Source: Cupriavidus pampae (GTDB lineage: Bacteria; Pseudomonadota; Gammaproteobacteria; Burkholderiales; Burkholderiaceae). Taken from it: DNA of 64,000 nt. The stretch covers positions 372,001-436,000 of the forward strand of contig NZ_CAJZAG010000008.1 in the NCBI RefSeq assembly GCF_914271485.1. The letters run 5' to 3'. A program made the translations under genes and the position numbers. Position 1 is the first letter of the stretch, and the number at the start of each line of letters is the position of its first letter. This document shows positions 18,401 to 26,874 of the stretch, in pieces. A model generated the notes under the pieces. That model worked only from the letters and a program-made list of their open reading frames with translations. It was not told the origin of the DNA and searched no databases.

Positions 18401-21400
18401 GATAGTGAGACCGGCAGCGAGACCGGTAGCGAGCCCGGCAGCGACGAGGTTGCAGTCACCGCCACGGCCACCGACGATACCAACGTCCTGCCGTTCCGCC
18501 TGCCCGACGCGCTGTCGAACGAGGACGATCACTACAAGGTGATCGGCCCGATCCGCATCGGCCTGGCGCTCTATAACGTCTATCTGCAGGAAGCCGACGA
18601 TCTGCTGCGCCAGTTCGCCACCGATCTGTCCGAATGGCGCCTGTCCGGCTATCCGTCGCCAAGCGACCTGTCGCTGCGCGTGGCGCACACGCTGCAGGGC
18701 AGCGCTTCGACCGTCGGGCTCGAGCCCGTGCGCGAGATTGCCGGCGCGCTCGAGCGCCTGCTGCTGTTGCTCGGCAACCATCCAGTGGTCATGCATCCGG
18801 GCGACTTCCGTCTGCTCGAGCAGGCCGTGGAACGTCTGCGCGGCATGCTGCATCAGTTTGCCGCGGGCGTGTGGCCCGATGCGGAGCCCGCGCTGTGCCG
18901 CGGTCTCGACGAGTTTGGCGAGCGCGCGCTGGTCAGGCCGCGCGTCAATCTGCCGCCGCCACAGATCAGCACCGGCAACGAAAGCTCGGTCGCGCAGTTG
19001 TTCGAGCAACTGCCGCAGGCTTCGGTACTGCCGCTCGTCGGTGAATCTTCGCTGCCCGTCACGGGCCTCGCGCAGACCCATGACGCGCTGCCGGTGGTCG
19101 ACGTCGCCGCGCCGCATCTGACGCCGGTGACCGAACTGCCGCCGGTACATGACGCGGTGGTGCTTACGCTGCCTACGCCGTTTGGGCGCGCGCCGTTCGC
19201 GCGCGACGCGGACGGTGTGGTCGAGGTACACATTCCCGAGCCGGAAGACGATCCGTCGCTCGACGCGGCGCTGCTCGAGCCCGCGCTCGTCGAAATCTTC
19301 CTCGAGGAAGCGCATGGCAGTGTGCCGGAGCTCGGCAAGCTGCTGCGCACCTGGGAAGCGTCGCCCGAAGAAACGCAGCATGGTGGTCTGATGCTGCGCG
19401 CGCTCCATACGCTCAAGGGCAGTGCGCGCATGGCTGGCGCGATGTCGCTGGGCCAGGCCGCGCACGAGATGGAAGCGCTGGTCGAGACCGCGGTGCGTGG
19501 CCAGCGTATCGAACCGGATCTGTTCCGCCGGCTCTACGCCTGGTACGACCGTACGCTCGCGCACGTCGATGCGTTACAGAATGGCCGTCTGCTGCGGGCC
19601 GACGATGCGGATGTCGTCAACGGCCTCGTGGATGCGCCGGCGGCCGCGGAGACGCGACCTGCGGATGCCGCAGCCAACGTTGCGGAGGCCGCTACGTCGG
19701 CACTGGTGCCGGCCACCACCGTGGCGCCGATCGCCCAGATCACGCAGTTGTCGCAGTCCGCGCAAGTCGATGGCGAGCGTCAGCGCGCGATGGTCCGCGT
19801 GCAGGCCCGCGCGCTCGACACGCTGATCAACGATGCGGGCGAAGTGGGTGCCACGCGCGCGCGCCTGGACAGCGAGCTCGATGCACTGCGCTCGTACCTC
19901 GGCGAACTGAACGACAACGTCGCGCGTCTGCGTGGCCAGTTACGCGAGATCGAGATTCAGGCGGAAACGCAGCTGGCTTCGCGTATTGCCGACCAGCAGC
20001 AGAATCAGGAATTCGACCCGCTCGAGTTCGATCGCTTCACGCGCTTCCAGGAACTCACGCGCATGATGGCGGAGTCCGTGAACGACGTGGCCACGGTCGA
20101 GCAGAATCTGCAGCGCGGTTTCGACCGCGCCTCGGGCGACCTCGCGGCGCAGGCACGTCTGACGCGCGGATTGCAGCGCGGCCTGATGCAGGCGCGCATG
20201 GTGCAGTTCGATGCGCTGGCGGAGCGTCTGTATCGCGTGGCGCGTCAGGCCGCCGGCGAAACCGGCAAGGAAGTGCGGCTGCTGATCAAGGGCGGTACGG
20301 TGGAGATCGATCGTTCGGTGCTGGACCGCATGGCCGGACCAATCGAGCATTTGATCCGCAATGCGGTGGTGCATGGCATCGAAGCCGCCAGCGTGCGGCA
20401 GAGCGCGGGCAAGCCCGCGACCGGGTCGCTCTCGCTGGAAGTGCAGCAGGAAGGCAACGAGGTCGTGCTGCATTTCTCGGACGATGGCGGTGGCCTCGAT
20501 CTCGCGCGCATTCGCAGCCGCGCGGTCGAACGCGAACTGCTGACGCACGACGATGACGCCAGCGACGCGCGGCTGACGGAGATGATCTTCGCGCCGGGCT
20601 TCTCGACAGCGGATGCGGTGTCGGAGCTGGCGGGCCGCGGGGTCGGCATGGACGTGGTCCGTGCGGAGACCGTCGCGCTCGGCGGCCGGATCAACCTGAG
20701 CACCGAGTCCGGTCGCGGCACGCGCTTCACCGTGCATCTGCCGCTGACCACGGCCATTACGCAGGTGCTGCTGATCTCGGTGGGCAATCGTTTGTACGCG
20801 ATGCCGAGCGGCATGGTGGATCAGGTACACCAGTTGCGCGCGCAGCCGCTGCTGGAGGCCTACAACGCCGGCAGCTATGCGGCCGCTGGTGGCGATGTGC
20901 CGTTTTTCTACTTCGGCACGTTGCTCGAGGAGAGCGCGGCGATTGCATCGGGCCGCAAGTATTCCCCGCTGGTGGTGGTGCGCTCGGGTGCGGATCGCGT
21001 CGCGGTGCACGTCGATGAAGTGGTCGGCAACCGCGAAGTGGTGGTCAAGCACATCGGGCCGCATCTGGCGCGTCTGGAAGGCATTGCCGGCGCTACCACG
21101 CTGGGCGATGGCGAGATCGTGCTGATCTACAACCCGGTGGTGCTGGCGCAGCGCTTCGTGCGCGAACGCGGCGATCAGGCATCGCCGCTGCCGGCACCGG
21201 TCGAGACCATCGGCGCGGTAGCCGAACTCGGCCGCGCGGGCGACGCCACCCCGGTCCCGGGTCTGGCCACACGGCCGACCGTGATGGTGGTGGACGATTC
21301 GCTGACCGTACGCAAGGCCAGCCAGCGGCTGCTGTCGCGCGCGGGCTACCAAGTCGTGCTGGCGCGCGATGGGGTGGATGCGCTGCGGCAACTGCAGGAG

Positions 21401-21682
21401 GTCATGCCGGACGCGATGATGGTCGATATCGAAATGCCGAACATGGACGGCTTCGACCTGACGCGCAACGTGCGCGCGGACGATCGTACGCGGCATATGC
21501 CGATCATCATGATCACGTCGCGCACCGCGGAGAAACACCGCAGCTACGCGATGGAGATCGGCGTGGACGTCTACCTCGGCAAGCCGTTCAACGAGGACGA
21601 ACTGCTGCACACGCTCCACGAGCGCATCGGCGAACGCGCCGCCGGCACCGCCGGCTCGGTCGCCCAGATGCTGGGCGAGTAA
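15485..21682 (+). CDS. chpA: ChpA hybrid chemotaxis histidine kinase of the type IV pilus
   Basis: A 2065-residue CheA-type kinase. I see three histidine phosphotransfer sites: H826 in HTLKGSSRMVG, H1068 in HTLQGSASTVG (Lys replaced by Gln) and H1308 in HTLKGSARMAG. Next come a dimerisation and ATPase core (HLIRNAVVHGIE, DDGGGLD, GRGVGMDVV), a CheW-like domain, and a C-terminal receiver with VMVVDDSLTVRKA and acceptor D1981. Earlier Hpt-like helices in residues 1-780 are likely but lack a clear HTLKG. A low-complexity acidic Ser/Glu/Gly linker lies near residues 965-985. It phosphorylates PilG and PilH. Shorter than the Pseudomonas homologue, which has more Hpt modules. Confidence 0.95.
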   Translation: MSLNSTLQSEQSDPSDQIGHSDVAMLSTYATAADVDNDGGAAVVAQRDLSSLAWLAPSLRSALDDAASELGHYMDEVRQTPEALGARDTTSLRLAGQQLHQAAGAVHIVGLRGVDVYCQALRRLLEAIDAGTVPASAEALVVFRHGVQALAEYVDDLMAGDAEDPLRLFRPYADALALMKEDRIHPGDLWVEELQMLPGMVLPTRSANAVTRARQRFEAALLRALRLPTPCQDASLLRETWLPLQSALDEVRNHEQDSRRSSDHPDRGIWHVLALVFRCLGHGLLPSDLLAKRFAARAHLLLRQYLQGQIRVPQALLNDAIFLLVSTGLMPDPTPDGSTPAMQASLEVLRLDIARCLQAFRIDAAHAAARADFRLRYYGWLDPIDSQNLQQAAGAIERAAGAEQADWELALASLAEAAMPLAQPALQQLIATAAAQGEDARAARARNRIDEDDLSGHALGPAGLVLFLSRALAMPWRVHGNSGHLSAATFATRCEALTACLEDADAVAPDWLAEMVEVAHAQALRADAVTQLRAQLDSGESWLDTYDRNAANPAGPGAPAVSSALNDAIGAFGGLQATLERLQGSVAMPAGIDAEADAARTAMGIVRERLDALAELGGATTAEIRLERLSAIAADLGAVHAFVDTLEFGRGKRDADPLADVESMLAGGDAGFDGSAHGALNPLAAARAAAVDAIRVGAGADSTEVARLRAALQVVSDQAAIDDDAALRKQAHDATTQLHAWLAGSESAAERLVVALAEALPVATPAGEAKAIAPMPTDAAAIDAELLEIFLAEAEEVLGNLALDLPGGVEAFRNADVLSRVRRAFHTLKGSSRMVGLMRYGEAAWAIEQVMNLWIAEAREPVPALLALLERAHGLLRDWALALQRDPASLRDITSLIEDAQNLREPPQGASHASAAEPMSLDDLLAAHALPATTGIDPLAKANEVVAEPSATIVIAPFNEAGDAIGEIDSEADSETGSETGSEPGSDEVAVTATATDDTNVLPFRLPDALSNEDDHYKVIGPIRIGLALYNVYLQEADDLLRQFATDLSEWRLSGYPSPSDLSLRVAHTLQGSASTVGLEPVREIAGALERLLLLLGNHPVVMHPGDFRLLEQAVERLRGMLHQFAAGVWPDAEPALCRGLDEFGERALVRPRVNLPPPQISTGNESSVAQLFEQLPQASVLPLVGESSLPVTGLAQTHDALPVVDVAAPHLTPVTELPPVHDAVVLTLPTPFGRAPFARDADGVVEVHIPEPEDDPSLDAALLEPALVEIFLEEAHGSVPELGKLLRTWEASPEETQHGGLMLRALHTLKGSARMAGAMSLGQAAHEMEALVETAVRGQRIEPDLFRRLYAWYDRTLAHVDALQNGRLLRADDADVVNGLVDAPAAAETRPADAAANVAEAATSALVPATTVAPIAQITQLSQSAQVDGERQRAMVRVQARALDTLINDAGEVGATRARLDSELDALRSYLGELNDNVARLRGQLREIEIQAETQLASRIADQQQNQEFDPLEFDRFTRFQELTRMMAESVNDVATVEQNLQRGFDRASGDLAAQARLTRGLQRGLMQARMVQFDALAERLYRVARQAAGETGKEVRLLIKGGTVEIDRSVLDRMAGPIEHLIRNAVVHGIEAASVRQSAGKPATGSLSLEVQQEGNEVVLHFSDDGGGLDLARIRSRAVERELLTHDDDASDARLTEMIFAPGFSTADAVSELAGRGVGMDVVRAETVALGGRINLSTESGRGTRFTVHLPLTTAITQVLLISVGNRLYAMPSGMVDQVHQLRAQPLLEAYNAGSYAAAGGDVPFFYFGTLLEESAAIASGRKYSPLVVVRSGADRVAVHVDEVVGNREVVVKHIGPHLARLEGIAGATTLGDGEIVLIYNPVVLAQRFVRERGDQASPLPAPVETIGAVAELGRAGDATPVPGLATRPTVMVVDDSLTVRKASQRLLSRAGYQVVLARDGVDALRQLQEVMPDAMMVDIEMPNMDGFDLTRNVRADDRTRHMPIIMITSRTAEKHRSYAMEIGVDVYLGKPFNEDELLHTLHERIGERAAGTAGSVAQMLGE

Positions 21683-21694
21683 GCAGCGTTCTGA

Positions 21695-21721
21695 GGGCCC
21701 TCTCCCACGGGGAGAGGGCCC
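21695..21721. terminator. 12-bp perfect hairpin between chpA and the MFS gene
   Basis: GGGCCCTCTCCC (21695-21706) is perfectly complementary to GGGAGAGGGCCC (21710-21721) around a three-base loop. It lies between two convergent stop codons, 12 bases after chpA and four before the opposing MFS gene, so it can serve both strands. No long T-tract follows. Confidence 0.7.
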
Positions 21722-21725
21722 GTCT

Positions 21726-23030
21726 TTACCCTCGACTTACCATCTTTGCCGGCACCGACAACACCAGCACCGCCCCCACCACCATCGAAGCCGCCAGCAG
21801 ATACATCCCCGAATCCGTACTCTGCGTCGCGTCCTTGAGCCACCCGACCGCATAGGGACTGATAAACCCCGCAAGATTCCCCAGCGAGTTGATCAGCGCA
21901 ATCCCCGCGGCTGCCCCAGTGCCTGCCAGAAACGCCGTCGGCAGACTCCAGAACAACGGCAACGTCGTCAAGATCCCGATCGTCGCAATCGTCAGCGCCA
22001 CCATCGCCATAGTGGTATCGCCGCGCCAGTGCACCGACAGCACCAGCCCGATCGCCCCCAGCATCGCCGGAATCGCGATATGCCACCGGCGCTCACCGCG
22101 CCGATCCGCGCTCGACGCAAACAGCACCATCCCAATCACCGCGCACCCGTAAGGAATCGCCGTCAGCAACCCGATATGCAGCGCACTGCTGACCCCGGTC
22201 TGCTTGATGATCGTCGGCAGCCAGAAGCTCACGCCATACAACCCCATCACAAAACTGAAGTAGATCGCCGCCATCAGCCACACACGCGGACTCGACAGCA
22301 CGCGTGCAATCGGCGGATCTTCCTTGTGCTGATCCTCGGCCGCGATATTGCGCTCGAGCACCGTCTTCTCCTCGGCCGACAGCCATTTCGCATGACTGAT
22401 GCGATCGTCGAGATACGCCAGCACCCACAGCCCCACCAGAATCGAGGGCACGCCTTCGATCAGAAACATCCACTGCCAGCCGGCCCAGCCGTTATGGCCA
22501 TCGAACGACTGCATGACCCAGCCGGACAGCGGGCCACCAATCACGCCCGACAACGCAATCGCGGTCATGAAGTACGTGGTCGTGCGACCACGCCGCGCCG
22601 CCGGATACCAGTACGTCAGATAAAGAATGATGCCGGGAAAGAACCCCGCCTCGGCCACGCCCAGCAGAAAACGCAGCACGTAGAACATCGTCGGCGTGGT
22701 CACGAACATCATCGCCGCGGAGATCAGCCCCCACGTGATCATGATGCGCGCGATCCAGATACGCGCGCCCACGCGATGCAGAATCACGTTGCTCGGCACC
22801 TCGAACAGGAAGTAGCCGATAAAGAAAATACCGGCACCCAGCCCGTAGACGGTCTCGCTGAACTTGAGGTCATTGAGCATCTGCAGCTTGGCAAAGCCCA
22901 CGTTGACGCGATCGAGATACGCCACGACGTAGCAGAGCAGCAGAAACGGCACGAGTCGCCAGCTCACCTTGCGGTAGATGGCATCCTCGGAAGTGGCATT
23001 GATGCCAGGATTCACTGTAGCTGCGGTCAT
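21726..23030 (-). CDS. MFS transporter, anion:cation symporter-like
   Basis: 434 residues and about twelve helices. The N-terminus YRKVSWRLVPFLLLCYVVAY followed by LDRVNVGFAKLQM is the pattern of the ACS (phthalate/tartrate/glucarate permease) branch of MFS, which imports organic anions. The central loop is hydrophilic. AAGGAGA lies seven bases before the ATG. It is the last gene of a minus-strand operon after the SDR gene, so it probably imports the substrate of the dehydrogenases. The exact compound is not evident. Confidence 0.85.
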   Translation of the reverse strand: MTAATVNPGINATSEDAIYRKVSWRLVPFLLLCYVVAYLDRVNVGFAKLQMLNDLKFSETVYGLGAGIFFIGYFLFEVPSNVILHRVGARIWIARIMITWGLISAAMMFVTTPTMFYVLRFLLGVAEAGFFPGIILYLTYWYPAARRGRTTTYFMTAIALSGVIGGPLSGWVMQSFDGHNGWAGWQWMFLIEGVPSILVGLWVLAYLDDRISHAKWLSAEEKTVLERNIAAEDQHKEDPPIARVLSSPRVWLMAAIYFSFVMGLYGVSFWLPTIIKQTGVSSALHIGLLTAIPYGCAVIGMVLFASSADRRGERRWHIAIPAMLGAIGLVLSVHWRGDTTMAMVALTIATIGILTTLPLFWSLPTAFLAGTGAAAGIALINSLGNLAGFISPYAVGWLKDATQSTDSGMYLLAASMVVGAVLVLSVPAKMVSRG

Positions 23031-23091
23031 TCTGTCTCCTTGTTATGTGGATACCGCGAACAGCTGATGGCTGAGGGCCCTACACGCAAAC

Positions 23092-23850
23092 CTATACGCA
23101 ACGTCCCCCGTCGACTTCAATACATGTACCGGTGATAAAGGCCGCTTCGTCCGAAGCTAGATACAGACAGGCATTGGCCACATCCGCCGGCGTCGACATG
23201 CGCCCCATCGGAATCGTGGCAAGAAATTTGGCGCGGTTTTCGGGCGTGTCCGGCATGCCCATAAACTGTTCGAGCAATGCGGTGGCACCGATAACCGGAT
23301 TGACGCAATTGACGCGGATATTGTCGGGGCCCAGCTCGGCGGCCATGGCCTTGCTCGCGGTGATCACCGCGCCCTTGCTGCCGTTGTACCAGACCAGCCC
23401 GGGCCGCGGCCGAATGCCCGCGGTCGACGCGATATTGACGAACACGCCGCCACCACGCTTGCGGAAGTGGGGAATGAAATGATGCGCGGCCCAGAAGATG
23501 CTCTTGACGTTGACCGCGTACACGCGATCGAACTCGTCTTCCGAGATCTCGAGGATCGGCTTGTTGCGATGGGTGGTGCCCGCGTTGTTGACGACGATAT
23601 GCACGTCACCAAACGCCGCAAGCGTAGCATCGCGCATGGCGGCCACATCGTTGCCACGCGCTACATCGGCAAGCACCGCCTGCGCGCGTCCGCCGCTGTC
23701 GCGAATCGCCGCCGCCACACGCTCGGCGGCATCGAGGTTCATATCGGCAACCATCACCGCCGCGCCTTCGCGCGCGAAGGTCTGCGCGATGCCCGCGCCA
23801 AAACCGGAGCCGCCGCCCGTGACGACGGCGACCTTGCTGGCAAGTCTCAT
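23092..23850 (-). CDS. SDR family oxidoreductase
   Basis: 252 residues, classical short-chain dehydrogenase: cofactor loop TGGGSGFG (11-18), NNAG (88-91), catalytic Ser 142, Tyr 155 and Lys 159 in WYNGSKGA. An acidic residue (D36) after the second strand favours NAD over NADP. It ends with the usual TGTCIEVDGG segment. The start at 23848-23850 follows a GAGGAG site; a slightly longer frame to 23877 is less likely. Flanked by an organic-anion MFS permease and an aldehyde dehydrogenase, it probably oxidises a sugar, polyol or hydroxy acid. Confidence 0.9.
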   Translation of the reverse strand: MRLASKVAVVTGGGSGFGAGIAQTFAREGAAVMVADMNLDAAERVAAAIRDSGGRAQAVLADVARGNDVAAMRDATLAAFGDVHIVVNNAGTTHRNKPILEISEDEFDRVYAVNVKSIFWAAHHFIPHFRKRGGGVFVNIASTAGIRPRPGLVWYNGSKGAVITASKAMAAELGPDNIRVNCVNPVIGATALLEQFMGMPDTPENRAKFLATIPMGRMSTPADVANACLYLASDEAAFITGTCIEVDGGRCV

Positions 23851-23920
23851 CTGGTGTCTCCTCATCGGCCCCGTCACGGTCTGGCGCCGTGGATCGTGAG
23901 CCCGCTGGTTACCCTTCAGG

Positions 23921-24163
23921 TCAGTGCGAAAACGGCCCCCGTCCGCGCAGGGCGTTGGCCACCATCATCAGCGCCAGCAGAAACGGCAGCGCAACGTAGA
24001 GGCACCAGTGCACGCGGTCGCCCACGGTATCGCCCCATTTGCGCTTGAAGACCTGCAGGCGCGGCATGCCGGACGGATTGGTGGCGCGCTTGTTCCTTAC
24101 GTGCCAGGCCATCCAGAAAAAGAAGATAGCGAATGCGACCGACAGAAAATTGATGTTACCCAT
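23921..24163 (-). CDS. small membrane protein overlapping the aldehyde dehydrogenase gene
   Basis: 80 residues with two hydrophobic segments, INFLSVAFAIFFFWMAW near the start and VHWCLYVALPFLLALMMVAN near residue 51, separated by a basic loop. No family recognised. Its ATG overlaps the last eight bases of the upstream aldehyde dehydrogenase gene, which argues for translational coupling and for a real gene. A role as a membrane anchor or accessory subunit of a dehydrogenase is possible but unproven. Confidence 0.72.
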   Translation of the reverse strand: MGNINFLSVAFAIFFFWMAWHVRNKRATNPSGMPRLQVFKRKWGDTVGDRVHWCLYVALPFLLALMMVANALRGRGPFSH

Positions 24164-25592
24164 GTTGTATGGCGATGGTTTTCAGTGTGGTGAATCCGTA
24201 CAGGGCTTCGAAGCCCTTCTCGCGTCCGTAGCCGGACTGGCCGGTGCCGCCGAACGGCAGTTCCACGCCGCCGCCAGCCCCGTAATTGTTGATAAAGACC
24301 TGTCCCGCGCGCAGCTTGCGCGCCAGCCGCAATTGCCGGCCGCCATCGCGCGTCCATAACCCGGCCACGAGGCCGTAGCGCGTGCCATTGGCCAGCGCCA
24401 GCGCTTCTTCCTCGGTGTCGAACGGCATGGCCGCGAGCAGCGGGCCGAACACTTCTTCCTGCGCGAGCCGATGCGTCGGCGGCACGTCGCGGAACAGCAT
24501 CGGCACCTGATAGAAGCCGGCCTCGGGCGCTTCCCCGACGATATGGCCCTGCGCCATCACCGCAATGCCGGCATGCTGCGCGTCGGAGACAAAGTCCCAC
24601 ACGCGCTGCTGCTGCTTGCGGCTGATCAGTGGACCACATTCGAGGTCGAGCGCGGAAGGGCCTACGCGCAGCGCTTCGAACACACCGGCCAGCTGGTCGA
24701 GCAGCTTCTCGTAGATCGGGCGCTCCACCAGCAGCCGGCTACCGGCCGAGCAGGTCTGGCCCGCATTCTGCACGATGCCGTTGACGATCACCGGCAGCAG
24801 CATATCGAGGTCCGCGTCGGCAAACACGATCTGCGGCGACTTGCCGCCAAGCTCGAGCGTCACCGGCACGTGATTCTCGGCCGCCAGTTGCGATACGAGC
24901 TTGCCGGTCTCGGGCGAGCCTGTGAATGAAATATGGTTGATGTCCGGATGCCGCGCGAGCGCCGCGCCAGCTTCATGACCATAGCCGGTCACGATATTGA
25001 GCGCGCCCTCGGGCAGACCGGCTTCGGCCGCCAGCTCAGCCACGCGCAGCAGCGACAGGCAGGCATCCTCGGCTGGCTTGACCACGCACGCGTTGCCGGC
25101 GGCCAGCGCCGCGCCGACGCTGCGGCCAAAGATCTGCAGCGGGTAATTCCACGGAATGATGTGCCCGGTTACGCCATGCGGCTCGCGCACGGTGAACACG
25201 GTATAACCAGGCTGATACGGAATGGTCTGGCCATGGAGCTTGTCCACGGCACCGGCGTAGAACTCGAAATAACGCGCCACCGCCCGGGCATCGGCCTGCG
25301 CCTGGCGCAGCGGCTTGCCGGTGTCACGCGCCTCGAGCGCGGCCAGCTCGTCCTCATGCGCGAGCAGCGTCAGGGCCACGCGGTTCAGCAGCCGCACCCG
25401 CTCGGCGGGCGCCATCGCCCCCCACGCGCCGTCATACGCGCGCCGCGCGGCCAGCACGGCCACGCTGATATCGGTGCCATTGCCACGCGCGATCTCGGCA
25501 AACGGCTCCCCGCTGGACGGATCGAATACCTTGATACGCAACCCGGAGTCGGGGGCGATCAGCCGGTTGGCTACGAAATGCTGGGCATGCAT
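24156..25592 (-). CDS. NAD(P)-dependent aldehyde dehydrogenase
   Basis: 478 residues, full-length ALDH: PWNYPL and VVKPAEDACL in the cofactor domain, ISFTGSPETGK, general base E247 in TLELGGKSPQ, and nucleophile C281 in NAGQTCSAGSR. It ends with the conserved PFGGTGQSGYGREKGFEAL segment, cut here before the final helix as usual. The closest style is betaine-aldehyde or aminoaldehyde-type ALDHs, but substrate cannot be read. It is the first gene of the minus-strand operon ALDH, small membrane protein, SDR, MFS. GGAGA lies six bases before the ATG. Confidence 0.93.
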   Translation of the reverse strand: MHAQHFVANRLIAPDSGLRIKVFDPSSGEPFAEIARGNGTDISVAVLAARRAYDGAWGAMAPAERVRLLNRVALTLLAHEDELAALEARDTGKPLRQAQADARAVARYFEFYAGAVDKLHGQTIPYQPGYTVFTVREPHGVTGHIIPWNYPLQIFGRSVGAALAAGNACVVKPAEDACLSLLRVAELAAEAGLPEGALNIVTGYGHEAGAALARHPDINHISFTGSPETGKLVSQLAAENHVPVTLELGGKSPQIVFADADLDMLLPVIVNGIVQNAGQTCSAGSRLLVERPIYEKLLDQLAGVFEALRVGPSALDLECGPLISRKQQQRVWDFVSDAQHAGIAVMAQGHIVGEAPEAGFYQVPMLFRDVPPTHRLAQEEVFGPLLAAMPFDTEEEALALANGTRYGLVAGLWTRDGGRQLRLARKLRAGQVFINNYGAGGGVELPFGGTGQSGYGREKGFEALYGFTTLKTIAIQHG

Positions 25593-25594
25593 GA

Positions 25595-25948
25595 ATGTCT
25601 CCAGCTCATAAATTGAGCGAATGCCAATGCGGCATTATCGCGCATTCGGGTATCGCTCCGACGAAGGAGAACGGAGCCGCGCTGGCTGAGTCCAATGCAG
25701 ACGTCGCAGGCTGGAAGGAAGGCGGTCCTTGCTGCGCAGCGCTGCATGCTGCCGGCGGCGCAATGGTCGCTGGTATCGGCGGCGGCAATGCAATTGCCGC
25801 CGCGGTCGGCACTGGCCTCTCGTCGCTCGCAGTCGGAAAGCTTGCGTCCACAGGTCAGTCGGTGGAGAGCAACCGCACTCGCGAAATACGCTATCTTCGC
25901 AATGAGTCGGCAAGTGCGGGGCGAGGTGCGAACAATTTGGCCAACTAG
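25595..25948 (+). pseudogene. decayed CdiA/FhaB-type C-terminal fragment
   Basis: The frame from 25595 encodes about 117 residues. Residues 36-80 read VAGWKEGGPCCAALHAAGG then AMVAGIGGGNAIAAAVGTG, which resembles the glycine/alanine-rich segment just before the toxin region of large filamentous haemagglutinin/CdiA exoproteins in Burkholderiales. There is no upstream CdiA body: the first codons overlap the start of the divergent aldehyde dehydrogenase gene. The fragment stops at 25948. GC is lower than in flanking genes. I read it as the stump of a contact-dependent inhibition gene left by recombination. Family resemblance is by eye only. Confidence 0.6.
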
Positions 25949-26198
25949 TTTGTCAATCTATTGAAGTGCAACAACGGGCAGACTTCGCCATCCGGCGCGA
26001 GCCCGCAGGCAGAAATAACAGGTCGAAATAAGCTACCGCCAACTGCGGGCGCGGTGGTGAATGCAACGGCCTCGAGCATTGACAATGGTGGAGGAGAAGG
26101 TAAGTCGGATGGCAAGTCCGGCGATGGGCGGACAACATACTGCGACTAATCAATCTTGCAACGAAAATCCTTGGTGAAGGAAACGTAAAGATATTCTC
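25949..26198. other. island DNA between the CdiA-like fragment and the downstream ORF
   Basis: About 250 bp of mixed composition. A 62-codon frame (25961-26149, TTG start) encodes a Gly/Ser/Asn-rich peptide with KSDGKSGDGRTTYCD at its end. It could be a second, frameshifted piece of the same exoprotein, but I see no clear match and call no gene. Confidence 0.4.
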
Positions 26199-26210
26199 AG
26201 GAGGTAAATG

Positions 26211-26612
26211 ATGACGCCAGTATGTCGCGTGGCGATCCCGGAGGGGCTAGAGAAGGCCTTTCCGCTTGTCCGGAAACTGTTCGATGCGCTCGATCTCTCG
26301 ATCGTAAATCCACACACCGGAAGTATTACAACCTGGACAGAAGAGGGGCTTCAAAAGAGTGTTTCGTCGGCGACTCTGATAGATGATGTCATCTCGGGCG
26401 CAATCCGAAATGTCCAATTTTGGAGAACGGCTAGCGACGATGTGTTCGTCTCTTGGAAATTTATTGATGGCGGATGCATGTTCTCGATCTACTTAAACGG
26501 AGTGGATCCGGAACTGTGCGGAAAAATAGCGGGAAAAATCGTCGAAATTTCTTTGTCAGAACATAGAATGAAATATGGAGAGGGAACGTTTCTGAGTATT
26601 GACTTGGAGTAG
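26211..26612 (+). CDS. hypothetical protein, candidate orphan immunity protein
   Basis: 133 residues (134 if ATG 26208 is used), preceded by an unusually perfect ribosome site, AGGAGG, six bases before ATG 26211. The protein is small, soluble and alpha/beta in pattern (SIVNPHTGSITTWTEEGL, FVSWKFIDGGCMFSIYLNG), with no signal peptide and no family I recognise. Base composition is much less GC-rich than neighbouring core genes. Its position just after a CdiA-like stump matches where CDI immunity genes lie, hence the suggestion. It could instead be any island hypothetical. Confidence 0.62.
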   Translation: MTPVCRVAIPEGLEKAFPLVRKLFDALDLSIVNPHTGSITTWTEEGLQKSVSSATLIDDVISGAIRNVQFWRTASDDVFVSWKFIDGGCMFSIYLNGVDPELCGKIAGKIVEISLSEHRMKYGEGTFLSIDLE

Positions 26613-26874
26613 ATCGCCCAATTGTTACCGTGAGTGCAGAGGGTGAGATGAATTCGAGAGGAAGCCTAGCAAGAAGGTTGACACGACATGCATCGCCGGG
26701 CCGCAGGCTTTGCAAGCTCGGAACTGCGGTTCTCGCAGCATGTGCGACCGTCGCGCCATTGCACGCCCAGCGTCTACAGCCGGCCGTCCGCGCGGGACCG
26801 CGGGCGGGTGTAGGCAACCTCCAACCAGCTATAATGCCCGCCATCCGACAACACCAGCCATCTGGAGAATCCGC
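26613..26874. other. region upstream of ppa
   Basis: About 260 bp marking the return to GC-rich core DNA. It contains a TATAAT hexamer (26830-26835) 40 bases before ppa. A frame from 26648 to 26878 has a GAGGGTGAG site and a short hydrophobic stretch but runs through the promoter and into ppa; it is not called. Confidence 0.5.
26830..26835 (+). promoter_or_regulatory. -10 element of ppa promoter
   Basis: A perfect TATAAT lies 39 bases before the ppa start codon and would give a leader of about 32 bases with the GGAGA ribosome site near its end. No good -35 hexamer is visible at 16-18 bp. Confidence 0.5.

Noticed and set aside
16193-19564. 1123-codon open frame antisense to chpA
   Set aside because: Composition (Arg, Gln, His) is typical of an antisense shadow. 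The sense strand encodes well-defined Hpt motifs.
25595-26640. Lower-GC island considered as an insertion sequence or prophage remnant
   Set aside because: No transposase, integrase, terminal inverted repeats or target duplication could be seen; exoprotein remnant fits better.
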